64,000 bases of DNA from Euborellia annulipes (GCA_023213315.1 JAKCPI010000473.1:1-64000), one strand, 5' to 3'. Positions 32,294-42,176 are shown, numbered from the stretch's first letter. Notes: a model not told the origin generated them from the sequence alone. Translations and numbers: made by a program.

Positions 32294-35200
32294 TTATCTT
32301 GAACTGCTTGAACTTGATCGGCTATAACGTCGACGCCTTGCTGGACTTCTGGAACGAGATCGAGTTCTTGGCCGACGACGTGGTGGTGGAGATCGTCTTC
32401 TTGGTGGCGGAGATCGACGACGATACCTAAAAAGAATTTTATTTAATTAAAAATGAAAAAAAAAAAAACTCTCAAATCGAGATAACTAATAAAAAGTGGA
32501 TATATTAACATTTTTGTAAATCGTGGCGGCGAGCGACCCCAGCGCATCATGGGCCTTCTCATCGGGATCGGGGGCGATCGACGAGGCGGCATTGGTCTTG
32601 GCTTGGGCAAAAGAACTGGCGCACAAGTTATTTCTTGACCGTCAATTTGACCTGCAAATCAAATAATAAATTTTAGTGAAAAGACACAAAGCAATATAAA
32701 AACTATATCATTCCGATTTGCAGAAATTGATGCCGGCCGGCATCAATCATCTAATTCCAATAAATCGCTACACTCAACGATAAATCGAAACAATTCGATC
32801 GCGATTGATAAACTGGCCTAGTAGCTACTTGCAGGGACGTAGCTAAGGAGGTGAGGCTCACTTCCTCAGGTCAGATGGAATTGGCAAAATCAAGGACCAG
32901 TTGACAAAATATTAACTGAAATTCAGTTGCCTTTTAATTGTACTCGAGGAAAATTGACTAAATTTAATTTTTTAAACAAAATTAGATGATTATTATCCCC
33001 CCAAAACATGTACAGACAGTCATCACAATCGTTGCAGTTAAGCAATGCCAAGCGCGGCGAAAGCTCGGGATTGGTGACCCCGAGCAATCAGCTTGTGGAA
33101 CGTCCCCCGGTGGCCAGCGATACAATGTATTTTTAAAAATATATTAATAAATATACACCCCTAAATGGCCTCTGTAGCCGAAAAGGGTTAAAAAAAAATC
33201 ACATGTACAGTGCCATCTGTTGGCAAATTTTCGTAATAGTTGGGCTTTTTGGCTAACTTTTTAAGACCCCTAACGCCATCTTATCGGCAAAAACTTGGGA
33301 AAAGCTTTGCCTCCCGAAGCCCCGAAGATTTATTATTGGCATTCCACATACGGTATTATTCAAATTAAATAGAAGAATATCGATGGCTGAGTGACAATTA
33401 TTAAGAGGAAGATGTATGGCAGCCAGCAAGTGATAAAGAAATTATTTGATTATCGTCGACGTTTCGGAATCACGTCGATCCCATCTTCAGGACGATAAAC
33501 TGTTATTGTTACGTCATACGTATAATTCGTTTTTAAAGATAATCTTATATCTAAATAAAAAAAATAAACAAAAAATTTACCTCCATCCATATGTTTCATA
33601 GCATTTTCGGCTTCATTTGCATTTTCAAATTCAATATAAGCAAATCCTCGTCCATTAGTAGGATGAAGGCGATCATTTGGGAATTCGACATTTTTCACTG
33701 TTCCATACGTATAAAATATTTCAAAAATATGTTCTTTAGTCACATTTCTTGTTAATCGGCCCACATGAATTTTAGTCGGCCTTGGAGTCGGGGATCTTTC
33801 CTTGCGCTTTCTTTTAGGTGAAGGTGAGCGACTAAAAAAAAAAAAAGGAAAAACATAATAATTAAAATTGATTTCTCATTTTTGAAAAGCAAATAAAAAT
33901 CTTTACCTGGCTTTAGGTTTGATAGGTTTCGCTGGCTTCTCAGGCTTCTTCTTCTTCTCTTCCTTTTCTTTAACTTTTTTATTTTCAGCACTCTTGCTCC
34001 TACTACGGCTTGGTACTAAAGGCCTGAAATACATTTTAAATTTGATTAATAATAGCAAAATATTTTCAATATTAGAGCATCTCGAAGCAGTCGTTCTTAT
34101 CTTAAGTTACAACACAGTTCCTTCGGGAGGTTTATAAACAAGAAAACACAAAATGTCATATTTTTTTATTAAAATTTTTTGTTTGTCGAGATTTTTTACG
34201 GATATACATGTTTTGAGGTTCCCTTAATCCAAAAAGGTGGTTTTAGCGACATGGTCTTCTGTGTGTGTGTGTGTGTGTGTTCAATTTTAAACATGAAGCA
34301 ATTGAGCTACGAGGTTGAAATTATATATTCAAGTTAGGCACCCCCATGGGACATGAAACGAAGCTTTTAATCAAAATCGGCCAAAGAGTACTAGTACTTT
34401 ACTGATGTACTTTTTCAGTTTTTTTTTTTGATTTTCTTAAAATTCGCTCAAACGATTTTGATAAAAATTCATAAATTAATTATTTTTTGGATGCTCTTTA
34501 AAACGTATATTCTCATTTTTCCATTGAAATCTTTTGAAGACCACTTTACTCTTGTACTTCATAGAAAAGAGAAGAAATGGTTGCCATGGTAACAAAATAT
34601 AAATATTTTCCAATATTTATAAATTTTACAACTTGAAAATCGATTGTACCGTACTGCCGGAAACTAAATTCATGTCGACACAAAAAATCTGGTGTAACAC
34701 ACAACTTTCGATTTCTGAATGTAGAGAAAGTTGTGTGCTGTGCGCCAGTCACACCATATTTTTTAACAACAGCCAACTTTTTGAAATGATTGATAATATT
34801 TTGTTAATGGATCTTCTTAAATTGAGGTAAGAAAAATTTGAATATTAGAAGAATCGTTTTTGCCTTTATTAAGATCGGCCAGGGCCTAAAATATCTGGTG
34901 TGACTGGTCGCACAGCACACAAATTTCTCTTACCCTTCGGCAAGAGAAAGTTGTGTACTGTGCTTGTCACAACAGATTTGTTGTGTCGACATATATTTAG
35001 GCTCCGACAGTACGCTACATTTGAATTCAAGATATAAAATTTATAAGTATGGGAAAATATTTATATTTTGTTACCATGGCAACCATTTCTACTATCTTTC
35101 CTATGAAATACAAGAGTAAAGTCAAAAGATTCAAAATTATTTCAAGGACAAAATGAGAATATACATTTTAAAGAGCATCTAAAATATAAATGATTTTTGA

Positions 35201-38200
35201 ATTTTAATCAAAATCGTTGGAGGAAATTTTGAGAAAATCGAAAAAAACTGAAAAAGTGCATCAGTAAAGTACTAGTACTCTTTGGCCGATTTTGTTCAAA
35301 AGCTTCGTGTCACGTCCCATGGGGGGTGCCTAACTTAAATATAAAATTTCAACCTCCTAGCTCTTTCCGTTCGTTCTTGAGATATTTTGTTTACAGACAC
35401 ACAGACAGAGAGACCACTTTTTTGGATCCTCAAAACGTATATATCCATCAAAATCTCGACATCGAATTTTTGACATTAATTCAATACTTTCTCTCTCTAT
35501 ATATTAACATATATATAGAGGTAAGAGAAAGTAAAAAAAAAAATGAGGTGATAGTTTCAAATTTGTAACCGCAACCTTTCAAAATCAGCACCTCGAGAGG
35601 GTGTAATATTTTGTCATATAAGTTTATATATAATATTGCTGAATATTATTTACTTTCTTTTGGGTCGGGTTCTGGTTCCAGAACTTGAACTTGAGCTAGA
35701 GGAGCTGCTCGAAGATGAACTTGATCTTGAAGATGAATGACTGCTAGAACTCGAATGAGAACTTGAGCCGCTTGATGATCTCGAACTACTGCTATCTGAA
35801 CTGAAAAATTAAACATAATAATTTAATTAATATATATCGCGTATGTGAGCCGCGAAATTTATACAATTAAATATTTATTAATTCATACACCCGAAAAAAT
35901 AAGGTTGTGCCGCCGGGAGTCGAACCACGGATCCTCCGATTTGTACTCAGAGTGCCCTACCACTGGACAGCACTGTGCTGTGGTCCAATGGTAGGGCACT
36001 CTGAGTACAAATCGGAGGATCCGTGGTTCGACTCCCGGCGGCACAACCTTATTTTTTTCGGGTGTATGAATTAATAAATATTTAATAATAATTTAAATAA
36101 GTAATATTAACTCTGTGATGAATTGGAATAAAAAAAAAATGCTAGTGAAGCTAGCTAAAAATTATTTGAACAAGAAAAAGTACATTGAATAAGAAAAAAC
36201 GTGAAGATCCATCAAAATCTCGACATCGAATTTTTGACATGAATCCAATACTTTCTCTCTCTATATATTAACATATATATAGAGGTAAGAGAAAGTAAAA
36301 AGAAACCAGCTTATGCTACTCGATTTCAATCTTTATTGTCACTTTCTCTTATTTATATATCATATAGTGATTAGAAATCGGAATTTGAACTGAAATAAGT
36401 TTCGGATCTAAAAATAAATTATATGTGTTTAAATATACAGGGTGTTTTAGGAGGAATAGTAAATAGACCGAAAACTCCTCAACTACGCTAATTTTTCGGC
36501 AAGGATGCAGGATGGGAAAAAACAAAATTAAAAATGTTTTTATTTTCCCCAAATGAGTTTAATGTCCTGATATTTCGAAGGCACAGAGGCTCTTCTTCTT
36601 CAGAGGAAACTCATATTTACACTCTGCTAACATTATAAATAACAGCCAAGATTTTTTGTATAAACAAAGCCATTTGACCTCGGTTACTCCAGTGAACATT
36701 CTGATTTGATAATTTTATTACCGATTATTAATAAAATTATCAAATCAGAATGTTCACTGGAGTAACCGAGGTCAAATGGCTTTGTTTATACAAAAAATCT
36801 TGGCTGTTATTTATAATGTTAGCAGAGTGTAATATGAGTTTCCTCTGAAGAAGAAGAGCCCCTGTGCCTTGGAAATATCAGGACATTAAACTCATTTGGG
36901 GAAAATAAAAACATTTTTAATTTTGTTTTTTCCCATCCTGCATCCTTGCCGAAAAATTAGCGTAGTTGGGGAGTTTTCGGTCTACAATTCTCTCGGCATC
37001 ACTCATTAAGCTTCAATCGGAATAGTAAATATTTCAGAGGAGATAGTATAGACGAATTGCAATACAAAATTCCATATAACATGTCTCCAAATTTGAATGA
37101 GTCCAGAGATTTTACAGTGAGAATTTAACGATTGTCAACAGATATGTTTTGTTGATGACATTGAATGTTTTCAACTGACATTGTGCTTTAGTGGCCAAGT
37201 GTACTATATCGTTTAAACATGCCGCACATGCTGAATATGCCGGTATCCTGCTGCTTGTTGAGAATTCGACAGACGATTTCCTAACAGAACACGACCAGAT
37301 TACAGAGTGTTTTGAATACACAGCGTGCAGAAAGCAGAAGTCGTATTTCATCAGAACAGACTGTGGATGAAGTAGAATACATTACACAGTCGGTGGAACA
37401 AAGTCCTTCAACAAGCACACGTGGTGTTATCAAGAGAAGTGAAAAATTCATTGAAAAGTTGGTCGTTTGTAAATCAACGTCCTCATTGTGCCTTTAGCTG
37501 TTTCTCTGGATTCATTAAAAATTGGATGGCGAATTTTTTATTGCAATTCGCTTATTACTACCATCTTCTAAAATATTTACTATTCTGAAATACCCTGTAT
37601 TTGAATAAAATATGTCAAAAACGAAATAACATTCAAATAATATTTTTTTTTTTACCTAGATATCCATGGCACATGTGAGTCTAAGCTTTTCAATAAAATA
37701 ATATTAAAGCATCTCCATGCATTTTCTCATTTGATTATTTCATTGTTTTGACGTGACGTTATTTTTTTTTTAACACTCACACTTTTTTTCCATTCACACA
37801 GTCTTTTCGGCAACTCGGGCCATATAAGACTTTAAACGATACTCGTATGTTTAAATATATCTATTGGGGGTCCAGGCATTTCTATTTATGCCATTTAGTA
37901 TCCAAATGGCTTATATAAAATCATCGGACTGGCTGGGGTCCGAACCCGCGACTTTTGGTATAGGAGGTAGGCACGCTAACCCCTATACCAACGCCTAATT
38001 TACCTTAATGAAACTCTAATTTAAGAAACATTTAATATCAAATATCTTATACATTTCTAAATAAATTTAACACAAATCCATATAATTTTAATCAAATTAA
38101 TACAATTTAAATAAAATAAAGAAAAATATGTCGATTTTATAATGTTTTATTTAAATTTTTAATTATTTATTAAAATGATATGGATTTATGTTAAATTTAC

Positions 38201-41180
38201 TTAGAAATGTATAAGATATTAATATTTCATATTAAATGTTGAATAAATTAGAGCAGTGGTTCCCAACCTTTTTTGATGTGCGGCCCACTTTTTCCGTAAA
38301 AAAAAAACGCCGAGGCCCAGTGTATATATATAATTTTATATAAATATATATAATTTTTATCTTTTCTTAGACGTCCGCGGCCCACAACTGGGCAGCGGCC
38401 CACGGGTTGGGAACCGCTGAATTAGAGTATCATAAAGATAGATTAGTTAGGAAGAAATTGTTTCGTTTTATTTGAAGCGTTAATATTAAAAAGCTGTAAA
38501 TGGTTTTAGTGGAAAAATTATCGTCTCTAGTCATTCATTCAAGAGTATTAGATAATAACATGATATTGGATAGCACAACATATTATTTCCTTTCAAAACA
38601 CGTAGATCCATCGTTTCTTATAAAAAAATCCATTATACAGTGTATTATAAAATATATTTCACTCTAAATGCTCAAAAGATAGACCTATAAAAGACATGAT
38701 TGGGAAAATTATTATTAAATAATAAAATAAAATCCCGATGCGATTTGGAGCGTGTTAAATTAAGGATCTGGGAGTTATTTATGACACAAAAATTCAACAA
38801 ACATATAGATTACAGTGGCGTAACGTAAGCCCCCGCAGACTCCGAAATGCGAGGGGTCCCCGGACCTTGGGGGGCCCACGGGCCGGGCCGGGCTAAAAAA
38901 CTGTATCTCCTCAGGGCTCCGGTAAAAACGGAAAAATTTAGATTAAAAAAAAAAAATTAATGAAAATGAAAATTTGTCTTTGAGAAGGCCCGGGTCTTCA
39001 GGGTCCAGGGACTGTATTTTAAAAATATTTTTTGTAAGGTCTAAAAATGGGGTCCGAAATAAAGGTTTGCGGGGGGGCCCAGCTAAAAAACGTTACGCTA
39101 CTGATAGATTATATTGTAAATAAAAGTTTGCTAAAGTTTGGCTTCTTGATAAAAAATACTAAAGAGTTTAAGAATCTTCATTGATACTCTACAATGCTTT
39201 AATCAAACCCATTCTAATGTACAGTGAGCGCCACAATAAAGTCCCATCCATGCGTTTTCTTCTTGTGATTATTTCATTGTTTTTATAAAAGAAAATGAAA
39301 ATCTTTATTGGAAATTTTCTAGGTTTGAACCATGAAAGTTTCCATTAAAGAATATATAATATTTTTTTAAAAACAATGAAATAATCACAAGTAGAAAACG
39401 CATGGGTGGGACTTAATATTGTCCCTCACTGTACTCGTCCACTGTTTGGTCCCCTTATTATGAAAAACCTAATGAAATGAAGATGATGTGATGATATGAA
39501 ATGAAAATGATATTATTATGAAAAACATAAGAAAAAAAAAGAATTGAACGAGTTCAACATAAATTTTATTATATGCAGCATTCAAGTTTAAATTGCCAAA
39601 CCAGTCAGTGACGTATAATTATGAAATTCAAAATTTAATAAATTTGAGCACATGGAAATCGAGCAGAGATTATATTGTGTACTATACAATATCTACAATG
39701 ATAATTTTTCATCTTGAGATCGAACACACCACAGATCGACGTCGTATGGTCTCTGCTCACCAATAAATAGATTGCAAAGATTGGGCAATTATAGTGATTG
39801 CCAACAATAAATCAATTTTTTTTTTTTTAAACATTCACACTTTTTTCTCATTCCACTCACACTCCACACACATTCCACTGTCTTTTCGGCAGCTCAGGCC
39901 ATATAAGACATTTACGTGTCTTTTACATGTCTTTTACGATAACCGTTATGAATATATATTATTTGGGGTCCAGGCCTTCTTATTTAAGCCATTTGGTATG
40001 CAATTGGCTTAAATAAAATCATCAGACTGCCTGGGGTCCGAACCCGCGACGTTTGGTATACGAGGTTAGCACGCTAACCTCTACACCAAGCCCCGAGGGC
40101 AATAAATCAATTTAAAAAAAAAAATAAGATTGTTAAAAAAATAACTCCAAGTAAATATTATTGTGGTAATCTACTATAGGACTCAAGCACCAGGGGGCGC
40201 TGGGTGGTCGAGGAGGTTAAGGAATAATCTTTTTTTTTAAACAACTTGAGGGTTCCCGACCTAATTGTTTCGGTCTTCGGTCGAGTTCGGTTTCTTGAAA
40301 AAAAATATAAAAAACTAGGGAATTTCGGTAATGTCAAAAGAGTGAACTAGTGAAGTGTAAGACCTGGGTGGGTTATAGAGATAACCTTAATTGTTAATAG
40401 ATAATCACTGCCAAACAATAATATCCTTTCTCATCAGGCCCAGAACATCTTGGATAGCAAACTAGTCAGATTCCAGATGTGAGTCAGAGTATGAGGAGTA
40501 ATAATCTATTTTTTATTTGTTTTAAGGTCTTTTTCGGCATCCAAGGCCATTTAGACTCATCCCAATTTATTTCAACTGATTGGTGGCGTTTTCTGCTCTG
40601 GGGAAATACTAGTCTATTTTAAATATAATCACTAATCCGCTGTTTATATACTTTCCCTTGTTTGTAAACAAAATGATTATTTCAAAGTAATCTTTAATAG
40701 AGATTGGCTTGTCAAGTCTTATGCTATATGACAAGACTTAAATAGATAATAAAAATAATTTAAATGTTTAATCTCTATTTGCCAAAGAATTCGTCCACTC
40801 AATTTTTACTATGTTGATAATCGAATGGAAGATAATTTACAAAAATAAATTGCCGAGATTATTTATAGCATATTTTTATGATTGAAAATTATATATAATT
40901 TTATGATTGGAAATTCAATTTTATAAAATAGGGATCTAATTACCTTTTGCTGCTGCTACTTCCTGATGAAGTTGAAGCACTCCTTTTCTTTTTGTCTCTT
41001 CCTCTCTCTTTTTTATTTTCTTTATCCGATGCTTCTGAATCCGAATCACTTTTTGCATTACCTTCACGACGATTTTTCGCCCTGAAATAAATAAAATAAA
41101 TAAAATTAATTAAATATAATAAAAAATAAATATAAATATTATACAAACATTTTATCCTTTGGTTCTTTTTCGACCGGCAT
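32294..41180 (-). CDS. RNPS1: RNA-binding protein with serine-rich domain 1
   Basis: Seven minus-strand exons join in phase: 41180-41149, 41081-40944, 35800-35654, 34023-33907, 33831-33581, 32651-32510, 32426-32294, giving 319 residues (human about 305). Order: basic/acidic start (MPVEKEPKDKMAKNRREG), a long serine-rich tract, a lysine/proline segment, one RRM (RNP2 IHVGRL at 166-171, RNP1 RGFAYIEF at 206-213), then an arginine/serine/proline-rich tail ending RYSRSSSSSSR. RNPS1 is a nuclear component of the exon-junction complex and ASAP/PSAP, acting in splicing and mRNA surveillance. The match to known RNPS1 is strong across the RRM and tail. Introns hold a giant fold-back repeat, a tRNA-like palindrome, a DUF4817-type element and two hammerhead elements. 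Confidence 0.95.
33015..33192 (+). mobile_element. 5S-rRNA-like SINE (candidate)
   Basis: The stretch GCAGTTAAGCAATGCCAAGC followed by GATTGGTGACC recalls the internal promoter of 5S rRNA, as in 5S-derived SINEs. Its tail TGGCCTCTGTAGCCGAAAAG resembles the tail of the tRNA-derived SINE family here (TGGCCTGAGTTGCCGAAAAG), suggesting a shared 3' module. Intron 5 of RNPS1, antisense to it. Confidence 0.5.
33395..33510 (-). mobile_element. Hammerhead-bearing element, copy J (single arm)
   Basis: One arm only, with the hammerhead at 33452-33496 and, downstream on the minus strand, CTTGCTGGCTGCCATAC. Same subfamily as copy C. It lies in RNPS1 intron 5 in the sense orientation, 85 bases downstream of exon 5. 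Confidence 0.7.
33452..33496 (-). ncRNA. Hammerhead ribozyme motif 13
   Basis: Stem I ATCGTC/GACGAT perfect, CTGAAGA (33484-33490), stem II GGGA/TTCC with one wobble, GAAACGTC (33458-33465). It has no inverted partner, so it would not be masked by a complementary arm in the RNPS1 pre-mRNA. Confidence 0.8.
34185..35530. repeat. Fold-back repeat family Y, 1.35-kb palindrome
   Basis: Left arm (about 34185-34690) and right arm (about 34880-35465) are reverse complements over several hundred bases: GTTAGGCACCCCCATGGGAC left, GTCCCATGGGGGGTGCCTAAC-like right, GTACTAGTACTTTACTGATG left and its complement right. The centre carries ATCTGGTGTGAC and CACAACTTTC. The right end runs into TACTTTCTCTCTCTATATAT. 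Transcribed within RNPS1 intron 3, it would fold into a very long hairpin. No protein recognised. Confidence 0.85.
35870..36083. repeat. Palindrome of two tRNA-like units
   Basis: Two inverted arms of about 100 bases meet near 35973. Each encodes a tRNA-like sequence. On the plus strand, from about 35974, GTGCTGT can pair with GGCGGCAC-type 3' sequence, and box B GGTTCGACTCC lies at 36025-36035. A cloverleaf is only approximate: the anticodon loop has nine bases and the T stem is poor. It is probably a tRNA-derived SINE or tRNA pseudogene pair rather than working tRNA genes. RNPS1 intron 2. Confidence 0.7.
36205..36300. repeat. Family Y end fragment
   Basis: Contains ATCAAAATCTCGACATCGAA and TACTTTCTCTCTCTATATAT followed by AGAGGTAAGAGAAAGTAAAA, almost identical to 35450-35535. 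Confidence 0.75.
36555..36612 (-). ncRNA. Hammerhead ribozyme motif 14
   Basis: CTGAAGA (36597-36603), stem II GAAG/CTTC, GAAATATC (36569-36576). Stem I pairs CCT/AGG and GAGTTT/AAACTC across a five-base bulge. Stem III is TA. Sense to RNPS1 intron 2. Confidence 0.8.
36836..36893 (+). ncRNA. Hammerhead ribozyme motif 15
   Basis: Inverted partner of motif 14 with CTGAAGA at 36845-36851 and GAAATATC at 36872-36879. The stem II closing pair next to GAAA is lost (CTTG instead of CTTC). Confidence 0.7.
37766..38004 (-). mobile_element. tRNA-derived SINE copy
   Basis: Minus-strand copy of the 22374 family: box B appears as GGGTCCGAACCCGCGAC on the plus strand, the head ends near ATACCAACGCC, and the tail has AGTCTTTTCGGCAACTCGGG. 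Confidence 0.82.
38254..38419. mobile_element. hAT-type MITE
   Basis: Ends CAGTGGTTCCCAACC and GGTTGGGAACCGCTG with a perfect 8-bp duplication AATTAGAG at 38246-38253 and 38420-38427. Internal GCGGCCCAC motifs. Only 166 bases, non-coding. Confidence 0.9.
38813..39103. mobile_element. hAT-type element
   Basis: Ends CAGTGGCGTAACGT and ACGTTACGCTACTG, with the duplication ATAGATTA at 38805-38812 and 39104-39111. The interior contains GGGGTCCGAAATAAAGGTTT and a unit like those of the 5812-6870 array, linking the two elements. Confidence 0.9.
39222..39431. mobile_element. Tc1/mariner-type MITE
   Basis: TA-flanked copy of the 22958 family with CAGTGAGCGCCACAATAAAG at the left end and the complementary CTTAATATTGTCCCTCACTG at the right. 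Confidence 0.85.
39826..40103 (-). mobile_element. tRNA-derived SINE copy
   Basis: Minus-strand full-length copy. The head CCTCGGGGC...GGCTTGGTGTAGAGG is read on the minus strand, box B GGTTCGGACCC is intact, and the tail carries GTGTGAATGTTT-like sequence. Confidence 0.85.
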
Positions 41181-41726
41181 CAAGTTAATGTCTGTGTGAA
41201 TACTTCAATCGTTTAATTACAAAAAAATATATTCACATTTACTAATATTTCTATTAGTTTAATTATAATAAAAAATTAAATGAAATTAATAATTTCAAAT
41301 GTTGAAAATAATAAATTTACAATACTAAACATAGAATTTTTCTATAAATGCAATCACAAGGCATGAAAGCTTGGCATAGGGCACAGATACACTAACAAGA
41401 TGAGAAACTTTCATGCTAAATATTGCTTTTGAATATCAACGCTCTCATGTGATAATATTACAAACTAACTAGGCGCGCGAAAAATGTGCTAATTCAAATA
41501 ATATAAACAATGCCAGAAAAAATAACAGCTAGAAATATTTAAACTAACGTCTTTCATTATATAGAAACCAACTCAGCTACCGTGTTTTGATTTTTTTAAA
41601 GTCGTTTTTTACGATCTTAGAAATGTCACTTTTTTATTTCAACACCCTTTATTCGGTCTTATCCCCAATATTATTATTGTTGTAAGGGATGAAAGAAAGA
41701 GCAGTTGTAGGCTAGTTTTATTTGGC

Positions 41727-41778
41727 GCTTCAATCCGACGTTTCGGTCAGATATACGACCATCCTCAGGGCTAAAGTA
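41727..41778 (-). ncRNA. Hammerhead ribozyme motif 16
   Basis: CTGAGGA (41762-41768), stem II GGTC/GACC, GAAACGTC (41737-41744). Stem I ACTT..GCC / GG(A)..AAG is partly mutated. Confidence 0.7.
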
Positions 41779-41779
41779 T

Positions 41780-41830
41780 GCCAGCTCCTGAGGATGGTCG
41801 TATATCTGACCGAAACGTCGGCTTGAAGTG
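41780..41830 (+). ncRNA. Hammerhead ribozyme motif 17
   Basis: CTGAGGA (41788-41794), stem II GGTC/GACC, GAAACGTC (41812-41819) followed by GGCTTGAAG. The upstream stem I strand is truncated by the palindrome centre, so this arm may lack stem I. Confidence 0.65.
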
Positions 41831-42161
41831 CCTAATAAAACGAAATAAAACTAGCTGCAACTGCTCTATCTTTCATCCCTTATTACAAGATCTATTCATC
41901 TAACCACCTCACCCTCTTGCTCACATTAATAATATTATTTTAGTAATAAAATTAATTTTCTTAATAAAAAAATATAACTAAATTAAAGAAAGTTTAATTA
42001 AATGTATTTATTTTTAGTACCTGATCGGTTAATTTCTAAATTATAACATTAAAATAAAAATGTAATTAATTTAAATTAAATAAAACAAACAAAAAAAAAA
42101 ATGTGCCATCTTTTTTAATACACTTCTCTGTACATTTTCGGCATTTGCAGGGTATGTGATT

Positions 42162-42176
42162 GACGCCATTTCCGTG
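42162..42176. promoter_or_regulatory. YY1/Pho-like motif in the RNPS1-THAP intergenic region
   Basis: GACGCCATTTCCGTG contains the GCCAT core bound by YY1/Pleiohomeotic proteins, about 210 bases upstream of the THAP start. A similar pair, CCGCCATTTTTATTGAAATGGCG, occurs at 57180-57203 before SUDS3. Motif matches of this length can be chance. Confidence 0.3.

Larger units (their letters stand above)
36466..37018. mobile_element. Hammerhead-bearing element, copy K
   Basis: Flanked by 13-bp duplications GGAATAGTAAATA at 36453-36465 and 37019-37031. Inverted arms carry CCATCCTGCATCCTTGCCG and complement, and one hammerhead each. The right end extends beyond the palindrome to CATTAAGCTTCAATC. Confidence 0.82.
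36438..37597 (-). mobile_element. DUF4817-type DNA transposon relic
   Basis: TA-flanked ends CAGGGTGTTTTAGGAGG and the complement of CAGGGTATTTCAGAATAG. A plus-strand coding relic at about 37240-37500 reads EFDRRFPNRTRPDYRVF and, after a frame change, SRISSEQTVDEVEYITQSVE then SPSTSTR. These recall the DUF4817 helix-turn-helix segment of arthropod transposons. Interrupted by a hammerhead element at 36466-37018. Confidence 0.65.
41680..41893. mobile_element. Hammerhead-bearing element, copy L
   Basis: Palindrome with ends TAAGGGATGAAAGAAAGAGC and complement, GCAGTTGTAGGC / AGCTGCAACTGC boxes, and one hammerhead per arm with only about 19 bases between the cores. It lies in the intergenic space between RNPS1 and the THAP gene. 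Confidence 0.78.
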
